A stretch of 64,000 nt of DNA from Pseudonocardia oceani (GCF_019263585.2 NZ_JADQDF010000001.1:372001-436000), one strand, 5' to 3'; counted from the stretch's first letter, positions 16,090 to 25,243 are shown. The notes: generated by a model from the letters alone, not told the origin. Numbers and translations are program-made.

Positions 16090-17196
16090 TCAGTAACGGA
16101 TGAGGCCGCGGATGTTGAGCCCGGCCCGCATGTCGTCGTAGCCCTGGTTGATCTCCTCGAGGCGGTACTCACGGGTGATCAGCTCGTCGAGCTTGAGCTG
16201 TCCGTTGTTGTAGAGCTCAAGAAGCCGAGGGATGTCGTGCTGGGCGTTGGACGAGCCGTAGAGCGCGCCCTTGATGGTCTTCTCGTAGAGGGTCATCTCC
16301 AGCAGTGAAGCGGTGATCGTCGTCTCCTCCGGGTGACCGATCGCCGTGATGACCACGCGACCGCGCTTGCCCACCAGGGCGAGCGCCGGGCCGGTCTCGG
16401 CCCCTTCGGCCACCCCCGTCGTCACGATGCAGGCGTCGGCGAGCTGACCGCGGGTCAGGCCGCTCACGATCTCCCACGCGGAGTCGGCGGACTCGGCGAC
16501 GTGCGTGGCACCGAACTCGACGGCCCGCTGGCGCTTGTACTCCACCGGGTCGACGGCGACGATGTAGCGGGCACCCGCGATGCGCGCACCCTGGATGGCG
16601 TTCATGCCGATGCCGCCCGCGCCGAGCACCACGACGGTGTCGCCGGCGCGCACCTCGGCGGAGCGCACCGCGCTCCCGTAGCCGGTGGTGACGCCGCACC
16701 CGATGAGCGCGGCCTTGTCCAGCGAGGTGCCCTGGTCGACCTTGACGACGGAGGCGACCGGCACGACGGTGTACTCGGAGAATGTGCCGAGCAGGCACAT
16801 CTGCCCGATGTCCTCGCCGCGGGCGTGGAAGCGATAGCCCCCGTCGAGCTGCGGACCCATCATCACCGCGCCACCGAGGTCGCACAGGTTGGTCATCCCG
16901 CGGGCGCAGTAGGAGCAGCGCCCGCAGGACGGCAGGAAAGTGAGGACGACCGAATCGTCGACCTGAAGATCCTCGACCCCGGTCCCCAGCTCGACGATCG
17001 TGCCGGCGCCCTCGTGCCCACCCACGACGGGCAGCGGGAACGGGAGGTCGCCGGTCACGAGATGCTCGTCGGAGTGACACAGGCCGCTCGCGGTCAGCTT
17101 GACCAGGACCTCACCGGGACCCGGCGGATCGAGGTCGATCTCCTCGACCTCCCACTTCTGGCCCAGGCCCCAGAGCACTGCTGCCTTGGTCTTCAT
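16090..17196 (-). CDS. NDMA-dependent-type zinc alcohol dehydrogenase
   Basis: 368 aa, medium-chain family. Catalytic zinc residues are in GLCHSDEH and GGHEGAGT, the structural zinc set is SCGRCSYCARGMTNLCD, and the Rossmann loop is VVLGAGGIGMNAIQGA. RYIVAVDPVEYKRQRA and the C-terminal INQGYDDMRAGLNIRGLIRY are typical of the actinobacterial nicotinoprotein/NDMA-type subfamily that keeps NAD(H) tightly bound. It is the first gene of the presumed R2lox operon, 47 bases upstream of R2lox. It oxidises alcohols or reduces aldehydes; the substrate is not known. Confidence 0.9.
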   Translation of the reverse strand: MKTKAAVLWGLGQKWEVEEIDLDPPGPGEVLVKLTASGLCHSDEHLVTGDLPFPLPVVGGHEGAGTIVELGTGVEDLQVDDSVVLTFLPSCGRCSYCARGMTNLCDLGGAVMMGPQLDGGYRFHARGEDIGQMCLLGTFSEYTVVPVASVVKVDQGTSLDKAALIGCGVTTGYGSAVRSAEVRAGDTVVVLGAGGIGMNAIQGARIAGARYIVAVDPVEYKRQRAVEFGATHVAESADSAWEIVSGLTRGQLADACIVTTGVAEGAETGPALALVGKRGRVVITAIGHPEETTITASLLEMTLYEKTIKGALYGSSNAQHDIPRLLELYNNGQLKLDELITREYRLEEINQGYDDMRAGLNIRGLIRY

Positions 17197-17349
17197 TGAC
17201 TACTCCTCATCATCGAGATGCTGTGCACAGCGTCACAACGATCTTCCGCTGCGTCACCGGGCCGGCCGCGCCAACGGTGGCCCGGGTGGGCCACCGGGGG
17301 ACGCGCCGGCGGCAGCGCACGGACCACGCGGGCCGCTACGATCCTCGTC

Positions 17350-17805
17350 ATGTCATCGTCCGGCGGGCCCGTCCCGCCCCGCTCGCGCGGCGCCATGCGG
17401 ATCCCCGGCACCCTCTGGTTCGCCGCCGTCGCGTGGATCGGGCTCGCTCTCGTCGAGCTCTACGCCGCAGCCGACTCGCTCGCTGTCAACCGTCTCGACT
17501 CGGAGGCCGACCGCGTCGCCACGCAGCTGGGCCCCGACGCCGTGAGCGGTCCGCCCGCCGTCGCCTCGACCGCGGTGATCTCGATCCTGGCCGCGGTGTC
17601 GACCGTGGTGCTGGCCGCGGCGCTGCTGTCCGGCCGTGGGTGGCCCCGGTTCGTCCTCGTCGGGCTCGGGCTGTTCGTCGCGGTGGTCTTCGCCGCAGGC
17701 GGAACCTGGCATGCCGTCGCGGCATTCGTCCTGGTGACGCTCGGCGCGTTCGCGATGGTCCTGCCGAGCGCGCACCGCTTTCTCGCCGTGCCGGATGCTC
17801 GCTGA
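17350..17805 (+). CDS. Small multi-pass membrane protein
   Basis: 151 aa with about four membrane helices (near residues 18-40, 70-95, 98-118 and 119-142: TLWFAAVAWIGLALVELYAA, STAVISILAAVSTVVLAAAL, FVLVGLGLFVAVVFAAGG, FVLVTLGAFAMVLPS). The family is not recognised. Its last 11 bases overlap the start of the histidine kinase, so it is translationally coupled and may be its membrane partner or sensor. The ATG at 17350 is the first good start after the divergent alcohol dehydrogenase. Confidence 0.75.
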   Translation: MSSSGGPVPPRSRGAMRIPGTLWFAAVAWIGLALVELYAAADSLAVNRLDSEADRVATQLGPDAVSGPPAVASTAVISILAAVSTVVLAAALLSGRGWPRFVLVGLGLFVAVVFAAGGTWHAVAAFVLVTLGAFAMVLPSAHRFLAVPDAR

Positions 17806-19057
17806 CCGCGACACCCCGCGATCCGGGCCTGACGACCTGATCGTCATCGCGGTCCGGATCGGCGTGGTCGTGTCCCTGGGCGCGCTGGCCGTGCTGACCG
17901 ATCCGTCAACCCGCGCCCCGCTGGCCGTGGTGTTCGCCCTGGTCGCCGTCGCCGCCGGCTACGCGCTGCTGCTCGCCGTCGCCCGGCTGGTCCGCGGGAG
18001 CGGGCCGAGCCCGATCGCGGTGTCGGGTACCGACGCCGTCCTCGCGCTGCTGGCCGTCGCATTGACCGGAGGCGTGGTGAGCCTCGCGGTCGCGATCCTC
18101 CCCCTCGTGGTCATCGCCAACAGCCTTCGCAGCGAGAACCGCCGTGGCGAGCTGTTCGCGTTGCTCGTGGGAGGCGCGTACCTCGGAGCCTGCGTCCTCG
18201 GCAGCCCGTCCACCACGACGGTCGCTGCGCAGATCTCCGCAGGGCTGTGGTGGACCTTCTACCTGGCGGCGGTGGCCACCCTGACCGGGGTGTTCGTGCG
18301 GCGACTCGACCGGCAGTACCGCGTGGTGGCCGAATCCCGCGCAGAGGTGATCGCCGAGCACCAGGCCCTCGTCGAGGAACGGGACCTGCGCAGCAGGCTG
18401 CTCGACTCCCAGCAGGCACGGCTCGACGGTCTGCGCGTGATCCTGCACGAGTTCCGCGCGCCGGTGTCCGCGCTGACCGCCCTCGCCCGGGCCGCCACCC
18501 GGTCGGCACCCGATCCGATGCTGGATCTGATCACCGCGAATGCCGAGCATCTCCAGGACATGCTCGACGGGCTCGCCGAGGTGGCGGTGACAGAGGGTGG
18601 GGCGGTCGGCAGGGTCCGTGAACGGCCCGTCCGCCTTCATGACCTCGCCCTGTCCGCTCTCGCCGGCACCGGGCTGCCCGAGGAACGCCGCTCGGTCATC
18701 GTCAGCCCGACCGATGCGATGGTGCGGTGCGACCCGCAGCGGCTGCACCGCATGGTCGGCAACCTGGCCGAGAACGCCGCCCGGTACAGCGGAGGCGAAC
18801 CGGTCGAGGTGTACCTCGCTCGGGAGCGCAACGACCTGGTCGTCGAGGTCCGCGACCGTGGGCCCGGCCTCTCGGCGGAGCAGCTCGGCCAGGTCACCCA
18901 GAAGTACGTGAGCCTCGGGGACAAGCGTGGCACTGCGGGCCTGGGGTTGTGGATCGTCAGCGAGCTGACGACGTCGATGGGCGGGACACTGACCCTGTCC
19001 GCACGCTCTGGCGGCGGGCTTATCGCCCGCCTCGTTCTGCCCGTCCAGGTGTGGTGA
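17795..19057 (+). CDS. Membrane sensor histidine kinase
   Basis: 420 aa. About five or six helices cover residues 15-170, followed by a short coiled linker. The H-box is VILHEFRAPVSAL with His218, the N-box NLAENAARYS, and the G-boxes DRGPGLS and GTAGLGLWIV, so it is a complete ATP-dependent kinase. It is coupled to the small membrane protein upstream. A response regulator lies convergently just downstream and is the obvious candidate partner although not co-transcribed. The signal is unknown. Confidence 0.92.
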   Translation: MLADRDTPRSGPDDLIVIAVRIGVVVSLGALAVLTDPSTRAPLAVVFALVAVAAGYALLLAVARLVRGSGPSPIAVSGTDAVLALLAVALTGGVVSLAVAILPLVVIANSLRSENRRGELFALLVGGAYLGACVLGSPSTTTVAAQISAGLWWTFYLAAVATLTGVFVRRLDRQYRVVAESRAEVIAEHQALVEERDLRSRLLDSQQARLDGLRVILHEFRAPVSALTALARAATRSAPDPMLDLITANAEHLQDMLDGLAEVAVTEGGAVGRVRERPVRLHDLALSALAGTGLPEERRSVIVSPTDAMVRCDPQRLHRMVGNLAENAARYSGGEPVEVYLARERNDLVVEVRDRGPGLSAEQLGQVTQKYVSLGDKRGTAGLGLWIVSELTTSMGGTLTLSARSGGGLIARLVLPVQVW

Positions 19058-19093
19058 CGAGCGGCGGTCGCCGGTTCAGCTCTACCAGGCCTG

Positions 19094-19789
19094 TCACGGA
19101 TACTTCTCGGGCAGCAGACCCTCGCGGACCGCCCGCACGACGGTCTCCGCGCGGGTCGCCGTGCCGAACTTGCGCATCACCCGCGAGAGGTACTCCTTTA
19201 CCGTGTGGGACGACAGGTGCAGTTCCTCCCCGATCTGCCGGTTGGTCAGGCCGTCGGCGACCAGCGACACGATCGAAAGCTCGTGCTCGGTGAACCGGCA
19301 GTTCGGGTCACCACCTAGCACCGCCTGCGCCAGCCGAGAGTCGATCACGAGATGGCCCTCGGCGACCCGCCGCAGACCCGCGGACAACTCGCCGCACGAG
19401 GAGTCCTTGAGGAAGAAGCCCTTCACCCCGGCCTGCACCGCGGCCACCGCCGCGACCCGATCCTCGAAGCTGGTCAGCATCGCGACCCGGACGTCCGGGC
19501 GCAGCCGGACCACGTCCTCGACCAGGCCGATCCCGGAGCGGCCGCCCAGCCGGAGATCGACGACGACCAGGTCGAGCCGGGTGTGGGCGGCCATCCCCCG
19601 GGCCAGGAACTCCACGGCGCCGTCGGCGTCGAGGAACGCGCCCACGACGTCGATGGCGTCCCGGGCCAGCGCCCGCTGCAGCCCCTCCAGCACCAACTCG
19701 TGGTCGTCCACCAGTACGGCGGTGAGCCGACCCTCCTCGAAGTGCATCCGTGCGGGGTCCGTCGCCTGCCGCTGCCCCGGTCTGATCAC
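19094..19789 (-). CDS. NarL/LuxR-family response regulator
   Basis: 231 aa from the GTG at 19789, chosen because GGGAGGCGG lies just upstream; an in-frame ATG at 19747 (217 aa) has only a weak site. The receiver domain has VLVDDHELVLEGL, the phospho-acceptor in VVVDLRLGG and Lys in FFLKDSS. The C-terminal HTH is FTEHELSIVSLVADGLTNRQ followed by IGEELHLSSHTVKEYLS. It is convergent with the kinase at 17795, with 36 bases between their ends. It may instead serve the orphan kinase at 34541, whose DHp type (ALHDGV) fits NarL-type regulators better. Confidence 0.92.
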   Translation of the reverse strand: MIRPGQRQATDPARMHFEEGRLTAVLVDDHELVLEGLQRALARDAIDVVGAFLDADGAVEFLARGMAAHTRLDLVVVDLRLGGRSGIGLVEDVVRLRPDVRVAMLTSFEDRVAAVAAVQAGVKGFFLKDSSCGELSAGLRRVAEGHLVIDSRLAQAVLGGDPNCRFTEHELSIVSLVADGLTNRQIGEELHLSSHTVKEYLSRVMRKFGTATRAETVVRAVREGLLPEKYP

Positions 19790-19869
19790 CGCCGCCTCCC
19801 CTCGTGCCGTCCCAACGGCCGCGGAGACGGCTCGGAGGGATGTTCGCCCCCGCGTCGTGCACGGTTCGC

Positions 19870-20091
19870 TCACGGCAGGGTGGAGACGACGCCGACGGAG
19901 ATCAGGAGCACCCCCGCGACCTGACAGGCCAGCGCGCCACGGCGGTACACGACCACCTTCCGCCGGCGGTCCTCGGTGCTCAAGGTCGCCGGCAGCAGAC
20001 TCGCGGCGTTGCGGCGTCCCCACACCCCGACCAGGATCACGGCGGCCCCCAGCACCACCGACCCCACCAGGTTGACGACCACGGCGCTCAC
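19870..20091 (-). CDS. Small two-helix membrane protein
   Basis: 73 aa from a GTG that overlaps the foldase stop (GTGA). Two helices are seen: VVVNLVGSVVLGAAVILVGV and ALACQVAGVLLISVGVVSTL, joined by a basic cytoplasmic loop (RRNAASLLPATLSTEDRRRK). It is the last gene of the RND transporter/foldase unit and may be an accessory subunit. The family is not recognised. Confidence 0.7.
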   Translation of the reverse strand: MSAVVVNLVGSVVLGAAVILVGVWGRRNAASLLPATLSTEDRRRKVVVYRRGALACQVAGVLLISVGVVSTLP

Positions 20092-21476
20092 CGTGGCGGC
20101 TCCGGGCCCACGGCGGGAGCCGGCGACCCGAACGACGGCGGAGCGTCCGGATCGGCCGGGCGGAAGTCGTCGGCGTAGACCACGTCGGACTCCCGCACCT
20201 GCTGGGCGATCCAGTCCTGCCAGATCGCGAGGCTGCGCTCGACCTCCAGGGCCTGCCGCAGGCCGTCGGCGACCTGGTCGAAGGAGGCGGGGACGAAGGG
20301 TGCCACCGCATCCACCCGCCCGACGTTCCACCCGAACTGACCCTGGACCGGCCCGTACAGCTCGCCGGGCGCCACCGCGAACGCCGCGTCGCCCACGGGA
20401 CCCTCCAGCTCGTCGCGCGCGAGGTCGCCCAGCAGCCCGCCGGTGCCACGGGTGCTCTCGTCCCGGCTGCGGTCGGCGGCGACCTGCTCGAAGGCGACAC
20501 CACCCCGGATCTCGTCGAAGGCGGCCCGGGCCTGTTCCTCGGTCTCCACGACGATGTTGCGCAGCGTCCGCCGTTCGGGGGTGCCGAGCGTGCCCTGTCG
20601 CTCGGTGTAGGCGGCGCGCAACTCCTCGTCGGTGACCGTGACGGGGCCGACGACGTCCTGCATCAGCAGCCCGACCGTCATCTGCCGCCGGATCTCCTCG
20701 AGAACCGACTCCTCCGAGGTACCGACGTTGCCCAGCGCCCGCACGAACGCGTCGCGGCCGCCGGGGCCGAACTGCTCCTCGATGTAGCGGTCGCGGGTGT
20801 CGGTGACCTGCTTGTCGGCGACGACCACCCCACGTTCGACGGCCTCGCGGTCGAGTATGTCGCTGAGCACGACCGACTTGGCCACGTCACGCCGGAAACC
20901 GTCCGCGGCAGCGGGGTCCTCGGGGGCCTGAACCCCGTAGAGCGCCTGGAGCGCCACGATGCGCTCGTCGAGCTCCGCGACCGTGACGATGCGGCCGTCC
21001 AGCCGGTAGGCGGCATCGGCGGGCAGCGCCGAGGCCTGCCACCACACGGCGCCCGCCCCGACGGCCACGAGAACCAGGACCACGGCAGCAGCGACGGCCC
21101 GGCCGACCCACGTGGTGGGCAGCCGGAGCCCGCGGCGACGCGGTCCGGTGCCCGTGCGGGCCGCGGACTCCGGGTCCTCCGTGGACTCCGGGTCCTCCTC
21201 CGCCTCCCCCGCGGCCGCGCTCCCGGTCCCGGCGGGCAGCTCGGCGCCATCGGGGCCGCCGGGGTCGGGGGCAAGATCACCACCGTCTGCGGAACCGCCC
21301 GGCGCCGACGCGGCGCCGTCGTCGCCCGCCGGTGCCGGCCCACCCCCGCCCGCCACCGCGGGCGGGTCCGACGGGCGGGGCGCCGCGGCAGACGGTGGTC
21401 CGGGCGAGGTGTCCGCATCCGGTGCCCGAACCCCGATGGCGTCGACGTCGACGTCTTCCGTGCCCTGCTGGCTCAT
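20088..21476 (-). CDS. SurA/PrsA-like peptidyl-prolyl isomerase, membrane-anchored
   Basis: About 462 aa. A long Pro/Gly/Asp-rich cytoplasmic tail (1-115) is followed by one membrane helix (AVAAAVVLVLVAVGAGAVWW), a chaperone-like helical domain with LDERIVALQALYGV and DILDREAVERGVVV, and a parvulin domain (RTLRNIVVETEEQARAAFDE to GQFGWNVGRVDAVAPF). It should act outside the membrane on exported proteins. Start GTG 21479 or ATG 21476; it overlaps the RND gene stop. Coupling to an RND transporter suggests it folds the transporter's or Mce's extracytoplasmic parts. Confidence 0.82.
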   Translation of the reverse strand: MSQQGTEDVDVDAIGVRAPDADTSPGPPSAAAPRPSDPPAVAGGGGPAPAGDDGAASAPGGSADGGDLAPDPGGPDGAELPAGTGSAAAGEAEEDPESTEDPESAARTGTGPRRRGLRLPTTWVGRAVAAAVVLVLVAVGAGAVWWQASALPADAAYRLDGRIVTVAELDERIVALQALYGVQAPEDPAAADGFRRDVAKSVVLSDILDREAVERGVVVADKQVTDTRDRYIEEQFGPGGRDAFVRALGNVGTSEESVLEEIRRQMTVGLLMQDVVGPVTVTDEELRAAYTERQGTLGTPERRTLRNIVVETEEQARAAFDEIRGGVAFEQVAADRSRDESTRGTGGLLGDLARDELEGPVGDAAFAVAPGELYGPVQGQFGWNVGRVDAVAPFVPASFDQVADGLRQALEVERSLAIWQDWIAQQVRESDVVYADDFRPADPDAPPSFGSPAPAVGPEPPR

Positions 21477-23830
21477 CACTGCACTCCCACGAGACGGTGG
21501 TCACGGTCCACCGTGTCCAACGGCCGGGCAGGCCCCGAGGTTCGGGCCAGCCACACGACGAACACCGCCGAACCCATCGCGACACCCACGGACACCGCGA
21601 GGAGCAACCCGAACTGGGCCACCACCGACAGCTGGGAGAACATCAGGACGGCGTATCCGGTGGCCGACGCGGCGGCCGCGAGCAGCACGGCGCGGTGCAG
21701 CGACCGGTCGCCGCGCCGCGCCGCCTCCGCGGCCAGCACCGTGAACTCGCAGCCGACGGCCGCGGTGAGTGACCCGATCGCGATCGTGACCGGTGTCAAC
21801 CCGATCCCGGCGACCCAGACCGCCGCCAGGCCCCAGCCGGTCGCCAGCGCGGCCGCGACCACGGCGAGCGCGGCGTCGGAGCGCTTCCGCAGACCGAGCG
21901 CGAGGACCAGCCCGGCGACGACGATGCCCAGGACGTTGGCCAGGTACCGGTCCGCGGAGATCGTCTCGTAGGACCCCACGGCCACCATCGGCAGGCCGGT
22001 CAGCTCGACCTGCATGCCCGCGGGAGGGGGCGGGAGCACCGAACGCACGGACTCCCGCAGATCCAGCAGCTGCTCCGCGTCGTCGAGCCGGGTTCCGAAC
22101 GTGAGAACCGCGAGCGACCGGTCGGAGTTGATCACACTGCCGGTCAGGTAGCGGGGCAGCAGGCGCAGCGCCGAGGTGAGCTGGCCGTCGGTCGGCGTCT
22201 CGCCGAGGAAGCCCAGCAGGCCGGGCGGCGAGATGATCGGCCGCAGCCGGTCCCCCTCGGCGGTGATCACCGCCTCCTCCGTGGCACGCATCCACTCCAG
22301 CGCCTCCGGCGTCGCCGCGCCCCCGCCGGACAGCGCGATCGTGAACTCACCGCTCGAGCCCAGCACGTCCTCGACGTGCTCGGCGTCGTCGATCACGGAC
22401 AGGCCGCCGGCGAACCCCTGCAGGTCGGCCCGCAGTGGCAGGTCGGCGAGCGCGAACCAGCCCGCCCCGGCGAGCACCACGGCCGCGGCTCCGGCGGTGA
22501 TCCGGGTGCGCGTCGAACCCGTCGGCGCCGGCGTGCGCACGGCTACCGGTTCCGGTTCCCGCACCGTCGCGGCGGGAGCGTCCCGCCGCCAGGTCACCGT
22601 CACCCCGGTGAGCACGGCGACGGCGATACCCACGGCGAGGGTGAGCCCGAGGTCACGCACGGTCGGGATCGGGCTCACCGTCAGGGCGCCGAAGCTCGCG
22701 GCGGTCGCCGCGCCGACGACCAGCACCAGTCTCCGCGACGCACCGGTGGCGAGGTAGGTGGTGAAGTCGCTGCCGACGCCGATCAGGACCGGGAGGAAGG
22801 CGATGACCCCCAGGGACAGCGGACGGCCCGCCCAGCCGAAGATCCCCAGGGTGATCACCGTGCCCACCGCTGTGGCCACCAGCGGCAGCACCCGGTGCCG
22901 CCGGTCGGCCCAGCGTACGGCGAGGAACCAGGCCCCGACCGCCAGCAGGGCGATGCCCCCGAGCAACGGGACCTCGGTGCGGACCCGGTCGCCCAGTGCG
23001 GCCGCGACGGCCGGAACCCCGGACACCGTGACGCGCTCGGCGTCCAGCCCCGCCGCCTCGACCGCGCCCCGGACGTCGACGACCAGTCGTTCCACGCCGG
23101 CCTGGTCCAGATCCTGACGGGGCCGGACGAGAACCGCGACGGCCGACGCCTCCGGCACCACGAATCTCCACTGCGGGCGCGGCTCGCCACCGTCGCCGAA
23201 GATCACCGAGCTGACGAACTCGTCGTTGCGCAGCGTGGGCAGCCCACCCGGAAGCCCCTGCACGACGAGGGCCCCGTAGCGCTGGTCGAACTCGGCCACG
23301 GCGGCCGCCGCGGCATCCTGGGCCGCAGCCTCGGACCCGCCCTCGGCGGCGACCCGCTCGGCCGCGGCGGCACGCACTCCGTCGCGGTAGCCCGACAGTT
23401 CGGCGAGAAGCTCCTGCGCCCGCCCGGCCACCTGGTTGAGCACCGTCGCGGGTCCGTAGACCGCGGCCACGTCCGGGGTCCGGGCCAGCTGCCCCTCCAG
23501 CCTCAGCAGGGCGGGCAACGCGTCGGCGGAGAGCAGCTGCCGCGGCTGCGCCGACTCCAGCAGCACCACGACGGGGTCACCGCCGAACGACGACCCGACC
23601 TCGGCGAGCGCGACGGCGGCGGGGTCGTCGGGCACGACGACGGAGTTCACGCCGGTGTCGACCCGGAGTCTCAGCAGGCCCGTCAGCACCGCGCCGACCA
23701 GGCCGGCCACGAGGAGCCCGGCCACCCATCGGCGCCATCCGTGCCGCACCACCCACCGGGGGAACGACCGCGGCGACGCGACACGGCCGGGAGGGCCGTC
23801 CCCGGATTCCTGCTCGCCTGGACCCGTCAC
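21476..23830 (-). CDS. RND/MMPL-family lipid transporter
   Basis: 784 aa. The topology is that of RND/MmpL exporters: one N-terminal helix, a large outside loop, a first helix bundle (PLLGGIALLAVGAWFLAV to LAVGIAVAVLTGVTVTW), helix 7, a second outside loop, and a second bundle (VLGIVVAGLVLALGLR to VSVGVAMGSAVFVVWLA). Segments such as LIGVGSDFTTYL and VTIAIGSLTAAVGCEFTVL are in the places of the family's proton-relay helices. It follows the mce operon after a 93-bp gap with a strong hairpin. It probably moves a lipid or hopanoid-like molecule; the GTG start has a GGCAGG site. Confidence 0.88.
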   Translation of the reverse strand: MTGPGEQESGDGPPGRVASPRSFPRWVVRHGWRRWVAGLLVAGLVGAVLTGLLRLRVDTGVNSVVVPDDPAAVALAEVGSSFGGDPVVVLLESAQPRQLLSADALPALLRLEGQLARTPDVAAVYGPATVLNQVAGRAQELLAELSGYRDGVRAAAAERVAAEGGSEAAAQDAAAAAVAEFDQRYGALVVQGLPGGLPTLRNDEFVSSVIFGDGGEPRPQWRFVVPEASAVAVLVRPRQDLDQAGVERLVVDVRGAVEAAGLDAERVTVSGVPAVAAALGDRVRTEVPLLGGIALLAVGAWFLAVRWADRRHRVLPLVATAVGTVITLGIFGWAGRPLSLGVIAFLPVLIGVGSDFTTYLATGASRRLVLVVGAATAASFGALTVSPIPTVRDLGLTLAVGIAVAVLTGVTVTWRRDAPAATVREPEPVAVRTPAPTGSTRTRITAGAAAVVLAGAGWFALADLPLRADLQGFAGGLSVIDDAEHVEDVLGSSGEFTIALSGGGAATPEALEWMRATEEAVITAEGDRLRPIISPPGLLGFLGETPTDGQLTSALRLLPRYLTGSVINSDRSLAVLTFGTRLDDAEQLLDLRESVRSVLPPPPAGMQVELTGLPMVAVGSYETISADRYLANVLGIVVAGLVLALGLRKRSDAALAVVAAALATGWGLAAVWVAGIGLTPVTIAIGSLTAAVGCEFTVLAAEAARRGDRSLHRAVLLAAAASATGYAVLMFSQLSVVAQFGLLLAVSVGVAMGSAVFVVWLARTSGPARPLDTVDRDHRLVGVQ

Positions 23831-23878
23831 CCTGCCGGCCTCGTCACCGTCATCGCACCATCATCCTCATCGCGCCGT

Positions 23879-23908
23879 GGCGGTGACCCGGGGGCCCGGG
23901 TCACCGCC
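23879..23908. terminator. Perfect 14-bp hairpin after mceF
   Basis: GGCGGTGACCCGGG (23879-23892), loop gg, CCCGGGTCACCGCC (23895-23908) lie 15 bases past the end of mceF on the minus strand. The two-base loop will open to four or more in RNA. It likely ends or attenuates the mce transcript before the RND gene. Confidence 0.7.
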
Positions 23909-23923
23909 GGTGGGACCGTCCCC

Positions 23924-25243
23924 TCAGTTCTCGGGGACCGGATCCCGCTCGACCCGTGGGTACTCGCCGTCGAAGGATCGGCGCGGATCGGAGTTGGCGT
24001 CCGCCTCCGGGTACGGGTTGTACTTCTCCAGCGGGCCGAACTGGGTGTGCAGCGGCTGGTTCACCGACTTCTCGTTGACGACGACGAAGGCGCGCAGCGC
24101 GGTCCCGTTCCCGTCGGCCGACACCCCGAGGGTCTGGGACAGGCCCGCGAACCACAGCGCCGTGTCCTTGCCGTAGGGCCGCAGGTAGGCCAGCGCCGGG
24201 TTCAGGTCCGACAGGTTGACCTGCAACGTCGGGATGAGGTCCCGGGTCACGTCGGTGAAGCCGCCCACCCGCGTCAGGGTGTCCGGCGCCCGTTCGAGGG
24301 TGGTGTCGAGCGAGGGCAGCAGGCCCCGCAGGTCCGCCGAGGTTTCCGGCAGCTCGCGCAGCGCGGCGGACAGGTCGGGCGCGGCGGCCTCCAGGTTCGC
24401 CGCCACCGGGGCGAGCGAGCCGGCGAGCGTCTTCAAGCTGCCGCTGGCGTTCTGCGCGGTGTCGAGGACACCCGGCAGCTCACGCAGCACGGCCTCGAGA
24501 TCGGTCCGGTTGTCGGTGACCACTTGGGTGATCCGGTCGGCGTCGCGGACGAGGTCGGTGATCCGACCCTGGCCGGTGTCGAGCGCCCGCAACAGGGCGG
24601 TCGTGTTGCCGGTGACCTCCACGAGGTCCTCGGACTGGGCGGCCAGCGCGTCGAGGGCGCTGCCGCCCTCGCGACCCAGCGCGCCGAGCCCGGAAACGGC
24701 GGCCGCGATGTCCTCGCGGGACCCGTCGGTGACCAGCGCCGCGGATCGGATGGTGCGGCCCAGCGCGTCCCGGGTGGGCTGGTCGAGGCTGGTCAGCACG
24801 TCGTCGAGCTGGACGCTCGACCGGCCGGCGCTGCGCGGCAGGATCGCTTCGGTCGGGATCTCCGCGCCGGTGCCGTCGTCGATGTCGGCGTAGGTCTCCT
24901 CCACCAGTGTCTTGTTGCGGACCGTCACCGTGACGCCCTCGTGCAGCGGCGCGGCGTCCTCGTCGAGGTCCAGGGTGACGACCGCGGAACCCTCCTCCAC
25001 GTCCACGGCCTGCACCCGGCCTATCACGACACCGGCCTGCCGCACGTCGGACTGCGGCACCAGGTTGTCCACGTCGTCCATCGCCAGCGTCACGCGATAG
25101 CCGGCCTGCGAGATGAGTGGGATGGTGCCACCGGAGTTCAGCCAGAGGAATCCGAAGATGCCTGCGGAGAGGCCGACGAACGCCAGGACCACGAGAGTCC
25201 GCAGGATCGGCACCAGGAACAGTGGGATGCGCATGTCCGGCAC
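23924..25243 (-). CDS. mceF: Mce-family protein, sixth in operon (MceF position)
   Basis: 439 aa. An N-terminal membrane helix (LRTLVVLAFVGLSAGIFGFL) is followed by the MlaD/Mce domain (YRVTLAMDDVDNLVPQSDVR, then QAGVVIGRVQAVDVEEGSAV) and a long helical region with repeated short Leu-rich segments that forms the lipid channel in known Mce complexes. It ends with LRAFVVVNEKSVNQPLHTQF. The GTG at 25243 directly follows the TAG of mceE; an in-frame ATG lies 9 bases later. The A-F name is by order only. Confidence 0.92.
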   Translation of the reverse strand: MPDMRIPLFLVPILRTLVVLAFVGLSAGIFGFLWLNSGGTIPLISQAGYRVTLAMDDVDNLVPQSDVRQAGVVIGRVQAVDVEEGSAVVTLDLDEDAAPLHEGVTVTVRNKTLVEETYADIDDGTGAEIPTEAILPRSAGRSSVQLDDVLTSLDQPTRDALGRTIRSAALVTDGSREDIAAAVSGLGALGREGGSALDALAAQSEDLVEVTGNTTALLRALDTGQGRITDLVRDADRITQVVTDNRTDLEAVLRELPGVLDTAQNASGSLKTLAGSLAPVAANLEAAAPDLSAALRELPETSADLRGLLPSLDTTLERAPDTLTRVGGFTDVTRDLIPTLQVNLSDLNPALAYLRPYGKDTALWFAGLSQTLGVSADGNGTALRAFVVVNEKSVNQPLHTQFGPLEKYNPYPEADANSDPRRSFDGEYPRVERDPVPEN

